Assembly (NCBI RefSeq): GCF_002904335.1
Contig: NZ_PPHF01000187.1
Coordinates: 1-64,000, forward strand
Reading direction: 5' to 3'
DNA from: Amycolatopsis sp. CA-126428
GTDB taxonomy: Bacteria; Actinomycetota; Actinomycetes; Mycobacteriales; Pseudonocardiaceae
DNA length: 64,000 nt
Made by a program: the position numbers and the translations under genes. The notes under the pieces were generated by a model. The model saw only the letters and a program-made list of their open reading frames with translations, made no database searches and was not told where the DNA came from. This document shows, one piece after another, positions 28,265-38,600 of this stretch (position 1 is the first letter of the stretch; each line of letters begins with the position of its first letter).

Positions 28265-28375
28265 ATGTCCCGCCACCGCGAACCGAGTTCGCCCCACCCT
28301 CGAGCCGCGGCGCCGCGCCCGGAAGCCGGCACGCGGTCGCGGAACACGCCCGCTTTTCCGAGGGGGTTGCGATGA
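28265..28375 (+). CDS. Short leader ORF coupled to the sugar 3-ketoreductase
   Basis: A 36-codon ORF whose ATG follows an excellent ribosome site (GAGGAGAG, 28253-28260) and whose TGA overlaps the ATG of the next gene (ATGA at 28372-28375). The peptide is basic and rich in Pro, Arg and Ser, starting MSRHREPSS. I do not recognise it. The signals suggest real translation, perhaps to couple or tune expression of the reductase. The composition could also be accidental in GC-rich DNA, and the reductase has its own AGGGGG site at 28361. Confidence 0.4.
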   Translation: MSRHREPSSPHPRAAAPRPEAGTRSRNTPAFPRGLR

Positions 28376-29391
28376 ACGAGCACGCCGGCCCGCCGTTGCG
28401 CTTGGGACTGATCGGGTGTTCCCCGATCGCCCGCCGCCGCATGCTGCCGGCCATCGGCCTGGTGGACACGGTTCGCTTGAGCGGCGTCGCCGCGCGCGAG
28501 GTCGAGCGCGCCAAGGAGATCGCCGCGGAGCTCGGCACCGTCGCGTGCGGCTACGAGGAGATCCTCGAACGCGACGACGTCGACGCGGTCTACATTTCCT
28601 TGCCCAACGGACTGCACTGCGAATGGGCGGGAAACGCGTTGCGCGCCGGCAAGCACGTGCTGTGCGAGAAGCCGCTGGCCACCACGCGCGAGGACGCCCT
28701 CGAACTGACCGAGCTGGCGGCCCGCAACGGCCTGGTGCTGCGGGAGAACTTCAGCTTCGAACACCACAGCCAGCACACGAAGGTGCGGCAGCTCCTCGCC
28801 GAAGGGCGGTTCGGCACCCCGAGGACGTTCACGGCCTCGTTCTGCATTCCACCGCTTCCCCCGGACGACACCCGGTACAACGCGGCACTGGGCGGTGGCG
28901 CGCTGCTCGACATCGGGGTGTACCCGCTGCGGGCCGCCCAGCTGTTCCTCGGCCCGGACCTGACCGTGACCGGCGCGACCCTGCGCATCGACGAGCGGCT
29001 GTCGGTCGACCTCGCCGGCCAGGTGCAGCTGGTTTCCGCCGACAGCGTGTTCGCGACGCTCGACTTCGGGATCCAGCACAGCTACGGCTCGCGGTACTCG
29101 CTGTGGGGGAGCACGGCGTCGGTCGCGCTCGATCGCGCTTTCACGCCGCCCCCGAGCCGGCTGCCCGTGTTGCGCATCGACGAGCAGGACCACGCCGAGG
29201 AGATCGTGCTGCCGCCGTCGGACCAGTTCCGCAATTCCCTCGAAACCTTCGTGGGGGCGGCGACCGGGCCGGTGGTGGACGAAGACGTCGAGCGTCCGTG
29301 GCGGGCCGCGGCCGTGACGACCGCCGGCCTCATCGACGAGATCCGCAAGAAAGCCGTGTGCGTCGGTGTGCGTGACGAAGGCGAGAGTTGA
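28372..29391 (+). CDS. NDP-hexose 3-ketoreductase (Gfo/Idh/MocA family)
   Basis: 339 residues. The nucleotide loop is LIGCSPIARRRM, the catalytic lysine motif is CEKPLA, and GGGALLDIGVYPL is the sugar-site motif, all as in antibiotic deoxysugar C3-ketoreductases such as KijD10. The expected reaction is reduction of a dTDP-3,4-diketo-2,6-dideoxyhexose at C3 with NAD(P)H. That substrate needs a 2,3-dehydratase, which is not in this window and must lie elsewhere if the assignment holds. The start at 28372 has AGGGGG upstream and begins just before the Rossmann fold. An in-frame extension to 28252 is less plausible. Its stop overlaps the next gene by 1 nt. Confidence 0.9.
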   Translation: MNEHAGPPLRLGLIGCSPIARRRMLPAIGLVDTVRLSGVAAREVERAKEIAAELGTVACGYEEILERDDVDAVYISLPNGLHCEWAGNALRAGKHVLCEKPLATTREDALELTELAARNGLVLRENFSFEHHSQHTKVRQLLAEGRFGTPRTFTASFCIPPLPPDDTRYNAALGGGALLDIGVYPLRAAQLFLGPDLTVTGATLRIDERLSVDLAGQVQLVSADSVFATLDFGIQHSYGSRYSLWGSTASVALDRAFTPPPSRLPVLRIDEQDHAEEIVLPPSDQFRNSLETFVGAATGPVVDEDVERPWRAAAVTTAGLIDEIRKKAVCVGVRDEGES

Positions 29392-30161
29392 TGGAGATCA
29401 TCGGGAACGGCTTCATCGCGGGGCACGCGCGCGCGTACTTCGGCGCGGCGCATCCACACGCGACACTCATCGCGGCGGGAGTGTCCAGTGTGTACCTGAC
29501 CGACGCACCCGCGTTCGAGCGCGAAGCGAAACTCGTCTACGACGTGATCCGCCGGTGCAAGGCCGAAGGACGCACGGCGGTCTTCCTCTCCACCGCGGCG
29601 GCCGGGATGTACGGCGCGCCCGACTCGCCGGGCACCGAGGAGGGCCCGGTGTTCCCGGAGACCCACTACGGCCGGCACAAGCTCGCCCTGGAGGCGGTGT
29701 TCGCGGCCTCCAGCGTGCGCTGGCTCGGGTTGCGCCTGACGCACATCGTCGGCGAGATGCAGGTGGCCCACCAGCTCCTGCCCTCGCTCACCCGGCAGCT
29801 GCTGAGCGGCAAGGTCACCGTCTACAGCGGCGCTTCGCGGGACCTGCTGGACATCGAGCACCTGATGCGGGCCGTCGACCTGCTGCTGACCCGCGACGTC
29901 CGCGACGAGATCGTCAACATCGCGTCGGGACAGCCCGAGGACATCGAGCTCATCGTCGACGGTCTCGAACAGCGGCTGGGGACGCAGGCCGAGCGGACCG
30001 TGGTGCACGGCAAGCCGGCCAAGCGCTCCGTCGCGAGCATCGCGAAGCTGCGCAAGCTGGCGCCGGAGATCGACGACTTCGGCTTCGGCCCCGGCTATCT
30101 CGCGGCGCTGCTGGACCGCTACGTCGACGACCTCGCGGCGCACGCCAGCAAGGCGCTTTAG
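29391..30161 (+). CDS. NDP-4-keto-6-deoxyhexose 4-ketoreductase (extended SDR family)
   Basis: 256 residues, short for the family. The N-terminus MEIIGNGFIAGHA is a variant nucleotide loop. FLSTAAAGMYG and the YGRHK catalytic Tyr-Lys pair follow, in the pattern of NDP-sugar 4-ketoreductases and epimerases. The ATG shares one base with the TGA of the 3-ketoreductase gene, so the two are translated together. With rmlA, rmlB and the 3-ketoreductase, this would complete a neutral deoxyhexose, probably a 2,6-dideoxy sugar. C4 stereochemistry cannot be read from sequence. No epimerase, aminotransferase or methyltransferase gene is seen, so the sugar is likely unbranched and unaminated unless other genes lie elsewhere. 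Confidence 0.85.
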   Translation: MEIIGNGFIAGHARAYFGAAHPHATLIAAGVSSVYLTDAPAFEREAKLVYDVIRRCKAEGRTAVFLSTAAAGMYGAPDSPGTEEGPVFPETHYGRHKLALEAVFAASSVRWLGLRLTHIVGEMQVAHQLLPSLTRQLLSGKVTVYSGASRDLLDIEHLMRAVDLLLTRDVRDEIVNIASGQPEDIELIVDGLEQRLGTQAERTVVHGKPAKRSVASIAKLRKLAPEIDDFGFGPGYLAALLDRYVDDLAAHASKAL

Positions 30162-30195
30162 CAGCACTTCACGCGGTCGGCCCGGCCGTGCCGGA

Positions 30196-30245
30196 CCGTT
30201 GAGGAACGATCGTTCTTGACTGATCGTTCCTCAACGGTCTACGGT
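30196..30245 (+). promoter_or_regulatory. TetR operator on a leaderless promoter
   Basis: CCGTTGAGGAACGATC (30196-30211) and its exact complement (30222-30237) form a 16-bp perfect inverted repeat with a 10-nt spacer. Within it lies TTGACT (-35, 30216-30221). After 18 nt comes TACGGT (-10, 30240-30245). The ATG of the TetR gene at 30252 is 7 nt past the -10, so transcripts should start at or next to the A of the start codon. A bound repressor would cover the -35 and spacer. Confidence 0.8.
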
Positions 30246-30251
30246 CGTGCC

Positions 30252-30752
30252 ATGGGCCGGCCAAGAGCGTTCGACGAGGACGAAGTGGTGCGCGCCGCCG
30301 TCGCGTTGTTCGGCGGCCGCGCGTACGACGGGGTGTCCGTCGACGACCTCGTCACCCACCTCGGCGTGCACCGCAACAGCCTGTACAAGGCGTTCGGCAG
30401 CAAGCGCGGCCTCTACCTGGTCGCCTTGCGCCGCCACCTCGCCGACGACGTCGGCCCCTTGGCCGAAGCGCTGGCCGCGGCACCGGACGCCGCGACCGCG
30501 CTGCGGCTCGTCACGGCGGCCGACCTCGGCCTGCTGCTGCTCGCGGCGGTCGAACGCGCCCCGGCCGACGAGGAGGTGGCCGCCGAGGTGGCCGCGGCGC
30601 TGGCCGCCGTCGACCAGGCGATCGCCGGCGCCCTCGGCACCTCCACCGAACTGGCCGCCGCCCTGACGGCGGCCGCACTGGGCATCCTCCTGCGCGGCAA
30701 CCCCGACGGCGCCGCGGCCGCGCTCACCCACCGTCTCGATCCCCTCGATTGA
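30252..30752 (+). CDS. TetR/AcrR-family transcriptional repressor
   Basis: 166 residues. The N-terminus MGRPRAFDEDEVVRAAVALF and the helix-turn-helix YDGVSVDDLVTHLGVHRNSLYKAF are classical TetR, followed by an Ala/Leu-rich helical ligand domain. I choose the ATG at 30252 and not the TTG at 30216 because TTG falls in the -35 box and because 30252 sits at the correct distance from the -10 for a leaderless mRNA. It heads an operon with a PH-like protein and a secreted hydrolase and almost certainly represses itself and them through the 30196-30237 repeat. The ligand is unknown. Confidence 0.93.
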   Translation: MGRPRAFDEDEVVRAAVALFGGRAYDGVSVDDLVTHLGVHRNSLYKAFGSKRGLYLVALRRHLADDVGPLAEALAAAPDAATALRLVTAADLGLLLLAAVERAPADEEVAAEVAAALAAVDQAIAGALGTSTELAAALTAAALGILLRGNPDGAAAALTHRLDPLD

Positions 30753-30766
30753 CAAGGAAAACAGAA

Positions 30767-31117
30767 ATGGCACTGGTTCACATCGACGGCGACGACCTCG
30801 TCGTCGTGATCGAAGGTCTCGACAAGCTCTGGGCCTTCAAGAGCAGCCTCACCATCCCGCTGGCCAACGTCCGCGGCGCCACCGCCGACCCCGGCATCGC
30901 CGCCGACCCGAAGGGGATCCGCGCGCCGGGTGCCCACCTGCCCGGCGTCATCACGGCGGGCACCTTCCACCTCGACGGCGAAAAGGTCTTCTGGGACATC
31001 AAGGATCCGGCGAAGGCGGTCGTGATCGAACTCGCCGACGAGCGCTACGCCCGCCTGGTCCTCCAAGTCGACAACCCGCGCGAGACCGTCACGCTCGTCG
31101 AGAACGCCCTGCGGTGA
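30767..31117 (+). CDS. Small PH-like domain protein
   Basis: 116 residues with AAGGA upstream of ATG 30767. All-beta with a C-terminal helix (ERYARLVLQVDNPRETVTLV). The wording PLANVRGATADPGI and VITAGTFHLDGEKVFWD resembles small actinobacterial PH-like proteins of unknown function often found next to TetR genes. No signal peptide, catalytic motif or membrane segment is visible. It lies 14 bp after the TetR gene and overlaps the next by 4 bp, so it belongs to the TetR-regulated operon. Function unknown. Confidence 0.85.
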   Translation: MALVHIDGDDLVVVIEGLDKLWAFKSSLTIPLANVRGATADPGIAADPKGIRAPGAHLPGVITAGTFHLDGEKVFWDIKDPAKAVVIELADERYARLVLQVDNPRETVTLVENALR

Positions 31118-32148
31118 AGACGTTCCCCCACCTCACCGCGGCCGTGATGTCGCTGGCGGTCGTGACCGCCACCCCGGCCGAGGCGGCGCCCGGCCTGGTG
31201 CCCGCCGCCGACCGCGAAGTCGTCTTCACGGCCGACGGGACGGCGACGTACGGCACCCTGCACGTGCCCGCCCACCGCGCCGGGCACCGGTTGCGCGCGG
31301 CGCTGCTGCTGCCCGGCAGCGGCCCCACCGACCGCGACGGCAACCAGCCACCCCACGCGGCTCCGAACACCCTGGCGCAGCTGGCCGCCGCCCTCGACGC
31401 CGACCGGGTCGCGACGCTGCGGTTCGACAAGTACGGCACCGGCCGCACCGGCCTCGGCGCCTACCGCGACCACCCCTCGGAACTCGACTACCCGGCGTTC
31501 GTCCGTCAGGCAACAGCCGCCTACGCGTTGTTGCGCGACCAGCCGGAGACCGACCCGCACGCGCTGATGGTCGTCGGGCACAGCGAGGGCGCGATGACGG
31601 CCCTGCTGCTCGGCGGCTCGGCCCACCTGCGCCCGGCCGGCGTGGCCCTGCTGCAACCGCAGGCGATCCGCCTGCTGGACCTGGTCGCGCTGCAACTGCA
31701 CGCCCAGGTCGCCGAGGCGGCCCGGCAGGGCCAGCTGACCCCGGACCAGCAGCGGACCATCGACGCGGCGGTCGACGCCGCCGTCACCGCCCTGCGCGAA
31801 CACCGGCCGGTCGACACCACGGGCCTGCTGCCCGCCGTCGCCCAGCTCTTCGAGGCCTTCCAAGGCCCGAACGGCCGATTCGTGCAGAGCGACGACGCCG
31901 TCTACCCGCCGGCGGCCGCGGCGGCCCTGCGGCCGGGGACCAGGGTGCTGGTTACCTGCGGCACGAACGACGTCCAAGTCCCTTGCGCTACAACGGACGC
32001 CTTGACCGCTGCACTACGCCGGGCGCACGTCGGCGGACCGGGCCGGGTGCGGCTGCCTGGACTGGACCACCTGCTCCACGACACCGACCACCCGGACACC
32101 GTCGCCCCGGCGGCGCTCGACGCCCTGCGCCGATTCGCAGAGCGCTGA
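31114..32148 (+). CDS. Secreted alpha/beta hydrolase
   Basis: 344 residues, GTG start overlapping the previous stop (GTGA). The N-terminus MKTFPHLTAAVMSLAVVTATPAEAA is a clear Sec signal peptide. The nucleophile elbow is GHSEGA. LLLPGSGPTDRDGNQP supplies the oxyanion strand. A C-terminal Asp (GTNDVQVP) and His (GLDHLLHDT) complete the expected triad. It resembles exported dienelactone-hydrolase or peptidase-like serine hydrolases. The substrate is unknown. Being third in the TetR operon suggests release when the repressor meets its ligand, possibly to degrade or modify that ligand outside the cell. Confidence 0.88.
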   Translation: MKTFPHLTAAVMSLAVVTATPAEAAPGLVPAADREVVFTADGTATYGTLHVPAHRAGHRLRAALLLPGSGPTDRDGNQPPHAAPNTLAQLAAALDADRVATLRFDKYGTGRTGLGAYRDHPSELDYPAFVRQATAAYALLRDQPETDPHALMVVGHSEGAMTALLLGGSAHLRPAGVALLQPQAIRLLDLVALQLHAQVAEAARQGQLTPDQQRTIDAAVDAAVTALREHRPVDTTGLLPAVAQLFEAFQGPNGRFVQSDDAVYPPAAAAALRPGTRVLVTCGTNDVQVPCATTDALTAALRRAHVGGPGRVRLPGLDHLLHDTDHPDTVAPAALDALRRFAER

Positions 32149-32171
32149 GGCTCCGCCGGCGAGGTCGAAAG

Positions 32172-32194
32172 CGGCCGGGCTCATAATCCGGCCG
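32172..32194. terminator. Possible weak terminator after the hydrolase
   Basis: CGGCCGG and CCGGCCG pair across a 9-nt AT-rich loop 24 bp after the hydrolase stop. There is no T tract. It could end the TetR operon transcript. Confidence 0.35.
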
Positions 32195-32226
32195 TGGTCA
32201 CCCGGTTCTGGCCTACGCTGGACGCC

Positions 32227-32544
32227 ATGACTCGCCATCTCCGCCTCGCCGGTGGTTGTGCAGCCGTAGTGCTCCTGGGGTTCCTGACCGCCTGCAGTGG
32301 CGACGAGCCGCCGAGCCGGGACGTGATCATCGCGAAGATCAAGTCCGATCCGCAGACTCAAGGCACGTCGGACCGCACGGCCGGATGTCTCGCTGAGTGG
32401 TACCTGAAATACGCCACGGCAGAACAGGTCTCGGCCTTCGTGGCAGGCAAGGCGGGAGATCGCCCGCTCGACCAGGTCGCCGCGGATCCGCAGGCCAAGG
32501 CCGCCATGCTCGACTGCCTGAAGGCGGCTGCCGACGATCGGTGA
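32227..32544 (+). CDS. Small secreted lipoprotein of unknown function
   Basis: 105 residues. The ATG at 32227 opens a short lipoprotein signal (LAGGCAAVVLLGFLTAC) with lipobox LTAC and Cys at about residue 22. The mature part is small and helical with two more Cys (GCLAEW and MLDCL) that may form a disulfide. An upstream GTG (32194) in frame would spoil the signal. TACGCT at 32214-32219 is 7 nt from the ATG and may be a -10 for another leaderless transcript. I do not recognise the family. Confidence 0.75.
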   Translation: MTRHLRLAGGCAAVVLLGFLTACSGDEPPSRDVIIAKIKSDPQTQGTSDRTAGCLAEWYLKYATAEQVSAFVAGKAGDRPLDQVAADPQAKAAMLDCLKAAADDR

Positions 32545-32696
32545 GAGTGCCCGGCTTGTGCCCGATTGGGCGAAGATGACGCTGTTTGGGCTATGGCGCG
32601 TGATCCAAAGCTGGTTAGGCTGAGGATCAGCAGCGGCCGCCGGCACCATCGTCAAAGGGGGGGATGGCTTCCGGCGGCCACGATCTGGGGGGATCA

Positions 32697-35600
32697 GTGC
32701 ACGGTAGACGTGGCTCTGGTGTGCTCTCGCGCGTCCTGGTCCTGGCTCTGGTGCTTGCGGTGGCCGCCATCGGGCTACCCGCGTCCTTGCCGATTTCCCT
32801 GGGAGACGGCCAAAACAACGCGCGTCACCAGCCCGCCGGGGCGCCGGTGCGCGTGCGTGAGCTGGCCGAGCGCCGCACCGCGGACATGCGGGTGTTCGAG
32901 CTGTCGAACGGCCAGCTCGAAGCGGAGCTTTCCGCCCGGCCGCAGTCTTTCCGCGACCGGCAGGGAACTTGGCAGCCGATCGACACCACGGTGCGCGAGC
33001 ACGCCGGCGACGGCTACCGATTCGCCAATGACACCAACCGGTTCAGCACCTCCTTCGGGGACCGGACGGATCGGCTGGCCCGGTTCGCCATCGACGGTAC
33101 GCGGGTCGAGCTGGGGCTCGACGGCGCGGGCCGGCCGGTCGAACCCCGGGTGGGCAAGGACTCCGTCAGCTATCCGGGCGCGTTCGACGGCGCCGAGCTG
33201 AACTACCAGGTCACCCGCGATTCCCTCAAGGAACGAATCGTCCTCGCGGCACCGCCCCGCGATGCCACGTACCGCTTCAAGGTGCACCTGTCCGGCGTTT
33301 CCGCCCAAGCGCAGCCGGACGGCTCGATCGCGTTCTTCGGCACCGGCACCGACGGGCCGCCGCGGTACGTGATGCCCAAGCCGTTCATGCTCGACGCGTC
33401 GGGTTCGCGCACGGATTCCTTCAGCGGCCGGGTTTCCCAGACGGTCGAGCAGCACGGGCCGGACATCACCGTGGTCGTCAAGGCGGACCACGACTGGCTG
33501 GCCGCCCCGCAGCGCAGGTACCCGGTCGTGATCGACCCGACGATCAAGGTCGAGCCGACGTCGAACTCCGGTCAGGACAGCCAGCTCTGGTCCGACACCC
33601 CGGATCGCAACGACGGCGCGAGCTACCAGCTCTCGGTGGGCACCGACGGCTCCGGTATCGCGCGCAGCCTGGTCAAGTTCGACACGTCCGTGGTCCCCGC
33701 CGGCACCAGCTTGACGTCGGCGAAGCTGCGGATGTACTACGACAACGAGCTTTACACCAACGCCAACGACGTCACCATGGAGGCGCGCCGGGTCACCGCC
33801 GCGTGGGCCGAGAACACGGTCACCTGGAACACCTTCAACGGGGCCTTCGCCGAGGCGGGCCTGACGACCGCGGTCAAGCGCGCCAACGTGACGCAGGCCT
33901 GGTCCGAATGGGACGTCCGCAACATCGCGCAGTCGTGGGTTTCCGGTTCCGCCGGCAACAACGGGCTCCTCGTCAAGGCGACCGACGAGACGCTCAAGCG
34001 CGGCGGCGCGATCCACCACGGCGCCGAGTTCGACTACAACGGCGACACGGCGACGTTCCCGAAGCTGCTGCTGACCTACGGCAAGCCGGGCGCCGTCCTG
34101 CAGCCGATCACGAAGGCCTACGCCACCGGCGCCGAGCTGGCCTGGACCCCCTACACGAACCCGGGTCCCGGCAACGGTCCCGACGACATCGTCGGGTACC
34201 AGGTGCACCGTTCGGTGTCGCAGGTGTACACCCCTTCGGCCGCGACGCTGGTCACTTCGCTGGGGCCGCAGGCGACCCGGTTCGTCGACACCACCGCCCC
34301 GGTCACCCCGGACAGCGCGCCGGACCTGGGCTGGAACGCCTACTACTACACGATCGTCGTGCGGACCCGCAGCGGCGAGAGCATCCCGAGCGCCACCCAG
34401 CTGACCCGCACGCCGAAGGCGGGGCAGGTCCGGCAGATCTTCCCGGCCACGGCGGACACCACGGTGTCCGCCACCCAGCCGAACACCAACTTCAACGTGC
34501 TCACCGGACAGCCGTGGCTCCAGGTCGGCAACAACGGCGCCACCCTCGGGAAGAGCCGGGCGCTGGTGAAGTTCGGCGGTCTGAGCGCGATCCCGGCGGG
34601 GACCACGATCGTCGACGCCGACGTGTCGATGTGGGGGTTCTACTCCAACGGGTCCGGCGCGACCTTCGACGGGCACACGCTCGGCCGGGCCTTCGTGGAA
34701 GGCGAGGCGACCTGGAACCGGGCGTCCGCGGCCGCCGCGTGGACCGCGCCGGGCGGTGACATCGCGGCGACCCGGTCGGACTTCGTTTCGGGCGTTCCCG
34801 ACCGCCCGACGTGGCAGATCTGGGAAAACCCGAGCATGGCGCAGGGCTGGGTGAACAACCCGGCGTCCAACAACGGCTTCGAGATCAAGCTGCACGACGA
34901 AGCGGGCGCGGCCCAGCGGGTGCTGTTCCTGTCCAACGAGGCACCGGAACCCTCGCTGCGGCCCCACCTCGCGGTGTCCTACCTGGGCACCCCGCCGCCT
35001 CCGCCCGCCGCGCCGATCGTGTCCTCGGTGGACTACCCGCAGGACGGCTCGTACGGTGCGCCGGGGCAGGCGGGCGCGTTCGTGTTCAAGCCGGGCAACA
35101 CCGTGCCGATCGCCAAGTTCGCCTACCAGCAGGACTCCGATCCGCACCCCACGGAGGTGCCCGCGACCGGGCAGGTCACGGTGAACCTGGCGCCCGCCGC
35201 GCCGGGCCGGCGGACCCTGAGCGTGTGGGCGCTCGATGCCAACGGGGTGTCCTCGGGCGAGACGGCGTACACGTACTCCGTCGCGGAGCCACCGACCCAC
35301 CGCAAGCGAAAGTCGGACTTCAACGGCGACGGCAAGGACGACGTCGTCACCTTCACCCGTGGCAGCGCTCCGGCGGTCTACGTCTCCCTGTCCGACGGCA
35401 CGAAGTTCGTGCAGGACGGCTGGAAGTGGCACGACAGCTTCGCGGCGCAGAACGAAATCCCGCTGACCGGTGACTTCAACGGCGACGGCAAGGCCGACGC
35501 CGTCACGTTCACCCGGGGCACCGACGCGAGTGTCTACGTCGCGCTCTCCGACGGCACGAAGTTCGCGGCCACCCCGGCGAAGTGGCTGGGCAGCTTCGCC

Positions 35601-38600
35601 GCGGGCACCGACATCCCGGTCGTGGGCGACTTCAACGGCGACGGCCGGGACGACGTCGCCGGCTTCGCCCGCGGCACGGACGGCGGCGTGTTCGTCGCGC
35701 TGTCCGACGGCACCAAGTTCGGTACCCCGGTGAAGTGGCACAGCTCGTTCGCGCTGGGCACCGCCATGCCCGCGGCCGGCGACGTGAACGGCGACAACAA
35801 GGACGACATCGTCGGGTTCTCCGGTGGTGAAGCGGCGGACGTCTTCGTGGCGCTGTCCGACGGCACGAAGTTCGGTGCCGCGGCCAACTGGCAGGACAAC
35901 TTCGCCCCGGACGCGAGCCGGGCCACTGTCGGCGACATCGACGGTGACGGCAAGGACGACGTCGTCTCGTTCTCGAACGGCCAGGTGAACGCCGCGATCT
36001 CGACCGGCTCGGCGTTCGGCGCCGCACGGCAGTGGAACGCGAGCTTCGCACCCGGCGACGAGCTCCCCGGCCTCGGCGACTTCACCGGGGACGGCAAGTT
36101 CGACATCGTCACCTTCACCCGCGGTACCACCGGAAAGGCCTACGTCGGCGCTTCGGACGGCACCCGCTTCGGTGCGGGCGTCCAGTGGCACAACCACTTC
36201 GCGGTGGGCGCCGAAGTCCCGCGGCCCAGCGTGTTCGCCGCCGGGCCGGGCACCCCGGCGCCGGTGCCGCCCGCCGCCCCGCTCGCGTCCTCGGTGGACT
36301 ACCCGGCGGACGGTCAGCCGCACGGCCGCCCCGGTCAGCCCGGCACGTTCGTCCTGAAGCCGGGCGACGCCGTGCCGATCGCGAAGTTCGTCTACCAGCT
36401 CGACTCCGACTCGCAGCCGACGGAGGTGGCGGCCACCGGGCAGACCTCGGTGACCGTGACGCCGCTCGCCGCGGGCAACCGGACCTTGACCGTCCGCGCG
36501 GTCACCGCCGGTGGCCTGGCCTCACCGCCCGCCACCTATGCGTTCGTCGTCGCGACGCCTCCGCAGGCGCCCGCCGCACCGCTGGTGTCCTCGGTGGACT
36601 ACCCCGCGGACGGCCAGCCGCACGGCGTGCCCGGCCGGGAAGGCGTCTTCACGCTCAAGCCGGGCAGCGCGGCCGCGGTCACCGGGTACCGGTGGCAGCT
36701 CGACGACGGCGGTCCCGCGGACGTCTCCGGCACCGGTGAGGTCCAGGTGCGCGCGACGCCGCCGACGCCGGGACAGCACACGCTGACCGTGCGCGCGCTC
36801 GGCGTCGAGAACCTGATCTCGCCGCCGGCCACGTACACCTTCGTCGTGGCCGACGCGCCGAACGGACCCGGTGCGCCGCAGGTGCTTTCGCTGGACTACC
36901 CGTCCGGCGGGGCACCGTACGGGGCGCCCGGCAAGGAAGGGACGTTCACCTTCCGGCCGACCGGGTCGACGGCGATCGCGGGCTACCGCTGGCAGCTCAA
37001 CGGCGGCCCGGCCACCGACGTGGCCGGCGCCGGCAAGGTGGCGGTGAAGATCACGCCGGTCACCGCGGGTTCGCAGACGCTCACCGTGCGGACGTTCACC
37101 GCGGCGGGCGCGGTTTCGGCACCGGCGAACTACACGTTCGAGGTGGCGCCGCTGCCGCCGCCGGACGCGCCGGGCGTGTTCTCCACGGACTATCCCGCGG
37201 ACGGGCAACCGCACGGGAACGCCGGCCAGGAAGGCGGCTTCACCTTCCGCCCGGCCGGGACCACGGCCGTCTCCGGCTTCCGCTGGAAGCTCGACGAAGG
37301 CACGACCACGGACGTACCGGGCACCGGCGACGTCGCGGTGCGGATCACCCCGCCGACCGGCGGCACGCACACGCTGGTCGTGTGGGCGATCGGCAGCGCG
37401 GGCAGCGCTTCGGCGCCGGCCGCCTACACGTTCCTGGTCGCCGGGGCGGCACCGACCCCGGCCACGCCGCTCGTGTCCTCCACGGACTACCCCGCGGACG
37501 GGCAGCTGCACGGCAGCCTCGGCCAGGCGGGCACGTTCACCCTGCGCAGCCAGGGTGCCGTCGCTGCGGACGCCGTGCGGTACCAGCTGGACACCGACGC
37601 CGCACCCACCGAGGTGCCCGCCGGCACCGGCACCGCGACCGTCAGCCTCACCCCGGTCCGCTCCGGCCAGCGCACGCTGACCGTCTGGGCGAAGGTCACG
37701 TCGAGCGGGGTGCTTTCGGCGCCGGCGAAGTACCCGTTCGCCGTCGGTGCGCCGTCCGGCCCGCGCGACTACTTCTACGACGCCGCCGGACAGCTGGCGG
37801 GCGTCACGAACAACTCCGGTGAGGCGGCCGCCTACCGGTACGACGCCGCGGGCAACCTCGAGGCGACCGACCGCTACCGCACGGACACCGCGTCGGTCTT
37901 CGCGCTGGTGCCCACCCGCGGCCCGACCGGCAGCACGGTGGAGATCAGCGGCACCGGATTCGCCACGCAGCCGGCCGGCAACCAGGTGAGCTTCGACGGG
38001 ATCGCCGCGCAGGTCACCGCCGCGACGGCGACCCGGCTCACGGTGATCGTGCCCGCGGGCACCGGCGGTGGCGCGGTCAAGGTGACCGCGAACGGCAAGA
38101 CCGCGGCCGCCCGCGCCCCGTTCGTGGTGACCAAGGGCGTACCCGCACCGGCGATCACCGGCGTGTCGGCCGACCGCGGCAACTCCGGGGACACGATCAC
38201 CATCACCGGCACCGGCTTCGATGCCGATGCCACGCGTGACGTCGTGCTGTTCCACCAGACCGCCGCGCGGGTCAAGCAGGCCGGCCCGACCAGCCTGACC
38301 GTCGAGGTGCCCGCCGCGGCGGCGTCCGGCCGGATCAGCGTGCGCACGCCCGGCGGGACGGCGACCAGCGGTGCCGACTTCCTGGTGTCGCCGCGCGGGT
38401 TCAAGATCGACCAGCTGGTCTACGGCGGCCGGATCGAGCTCGGCAAGCCGATGGAGCTCGACATCCCGGCCGGCAAGGAAGCGGTCGTCCTGATCGACGG
38501 CCAGGCCGGCGAGCGCGTGCACCTGGACCTGGAGAACAACACCGTCCCGGTCCGCTCGGCGATGTGGATGTTCTCCCCGCACGGTGGCGACTTCGCCCGC

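Noticed and set aside
35016..37750. Could the regular repeats be a CRISPR array?
   Set aside because: The periodicity is about 300 bp, the units are coding and diverged, and they translate into beta domains within the RHS toxin.
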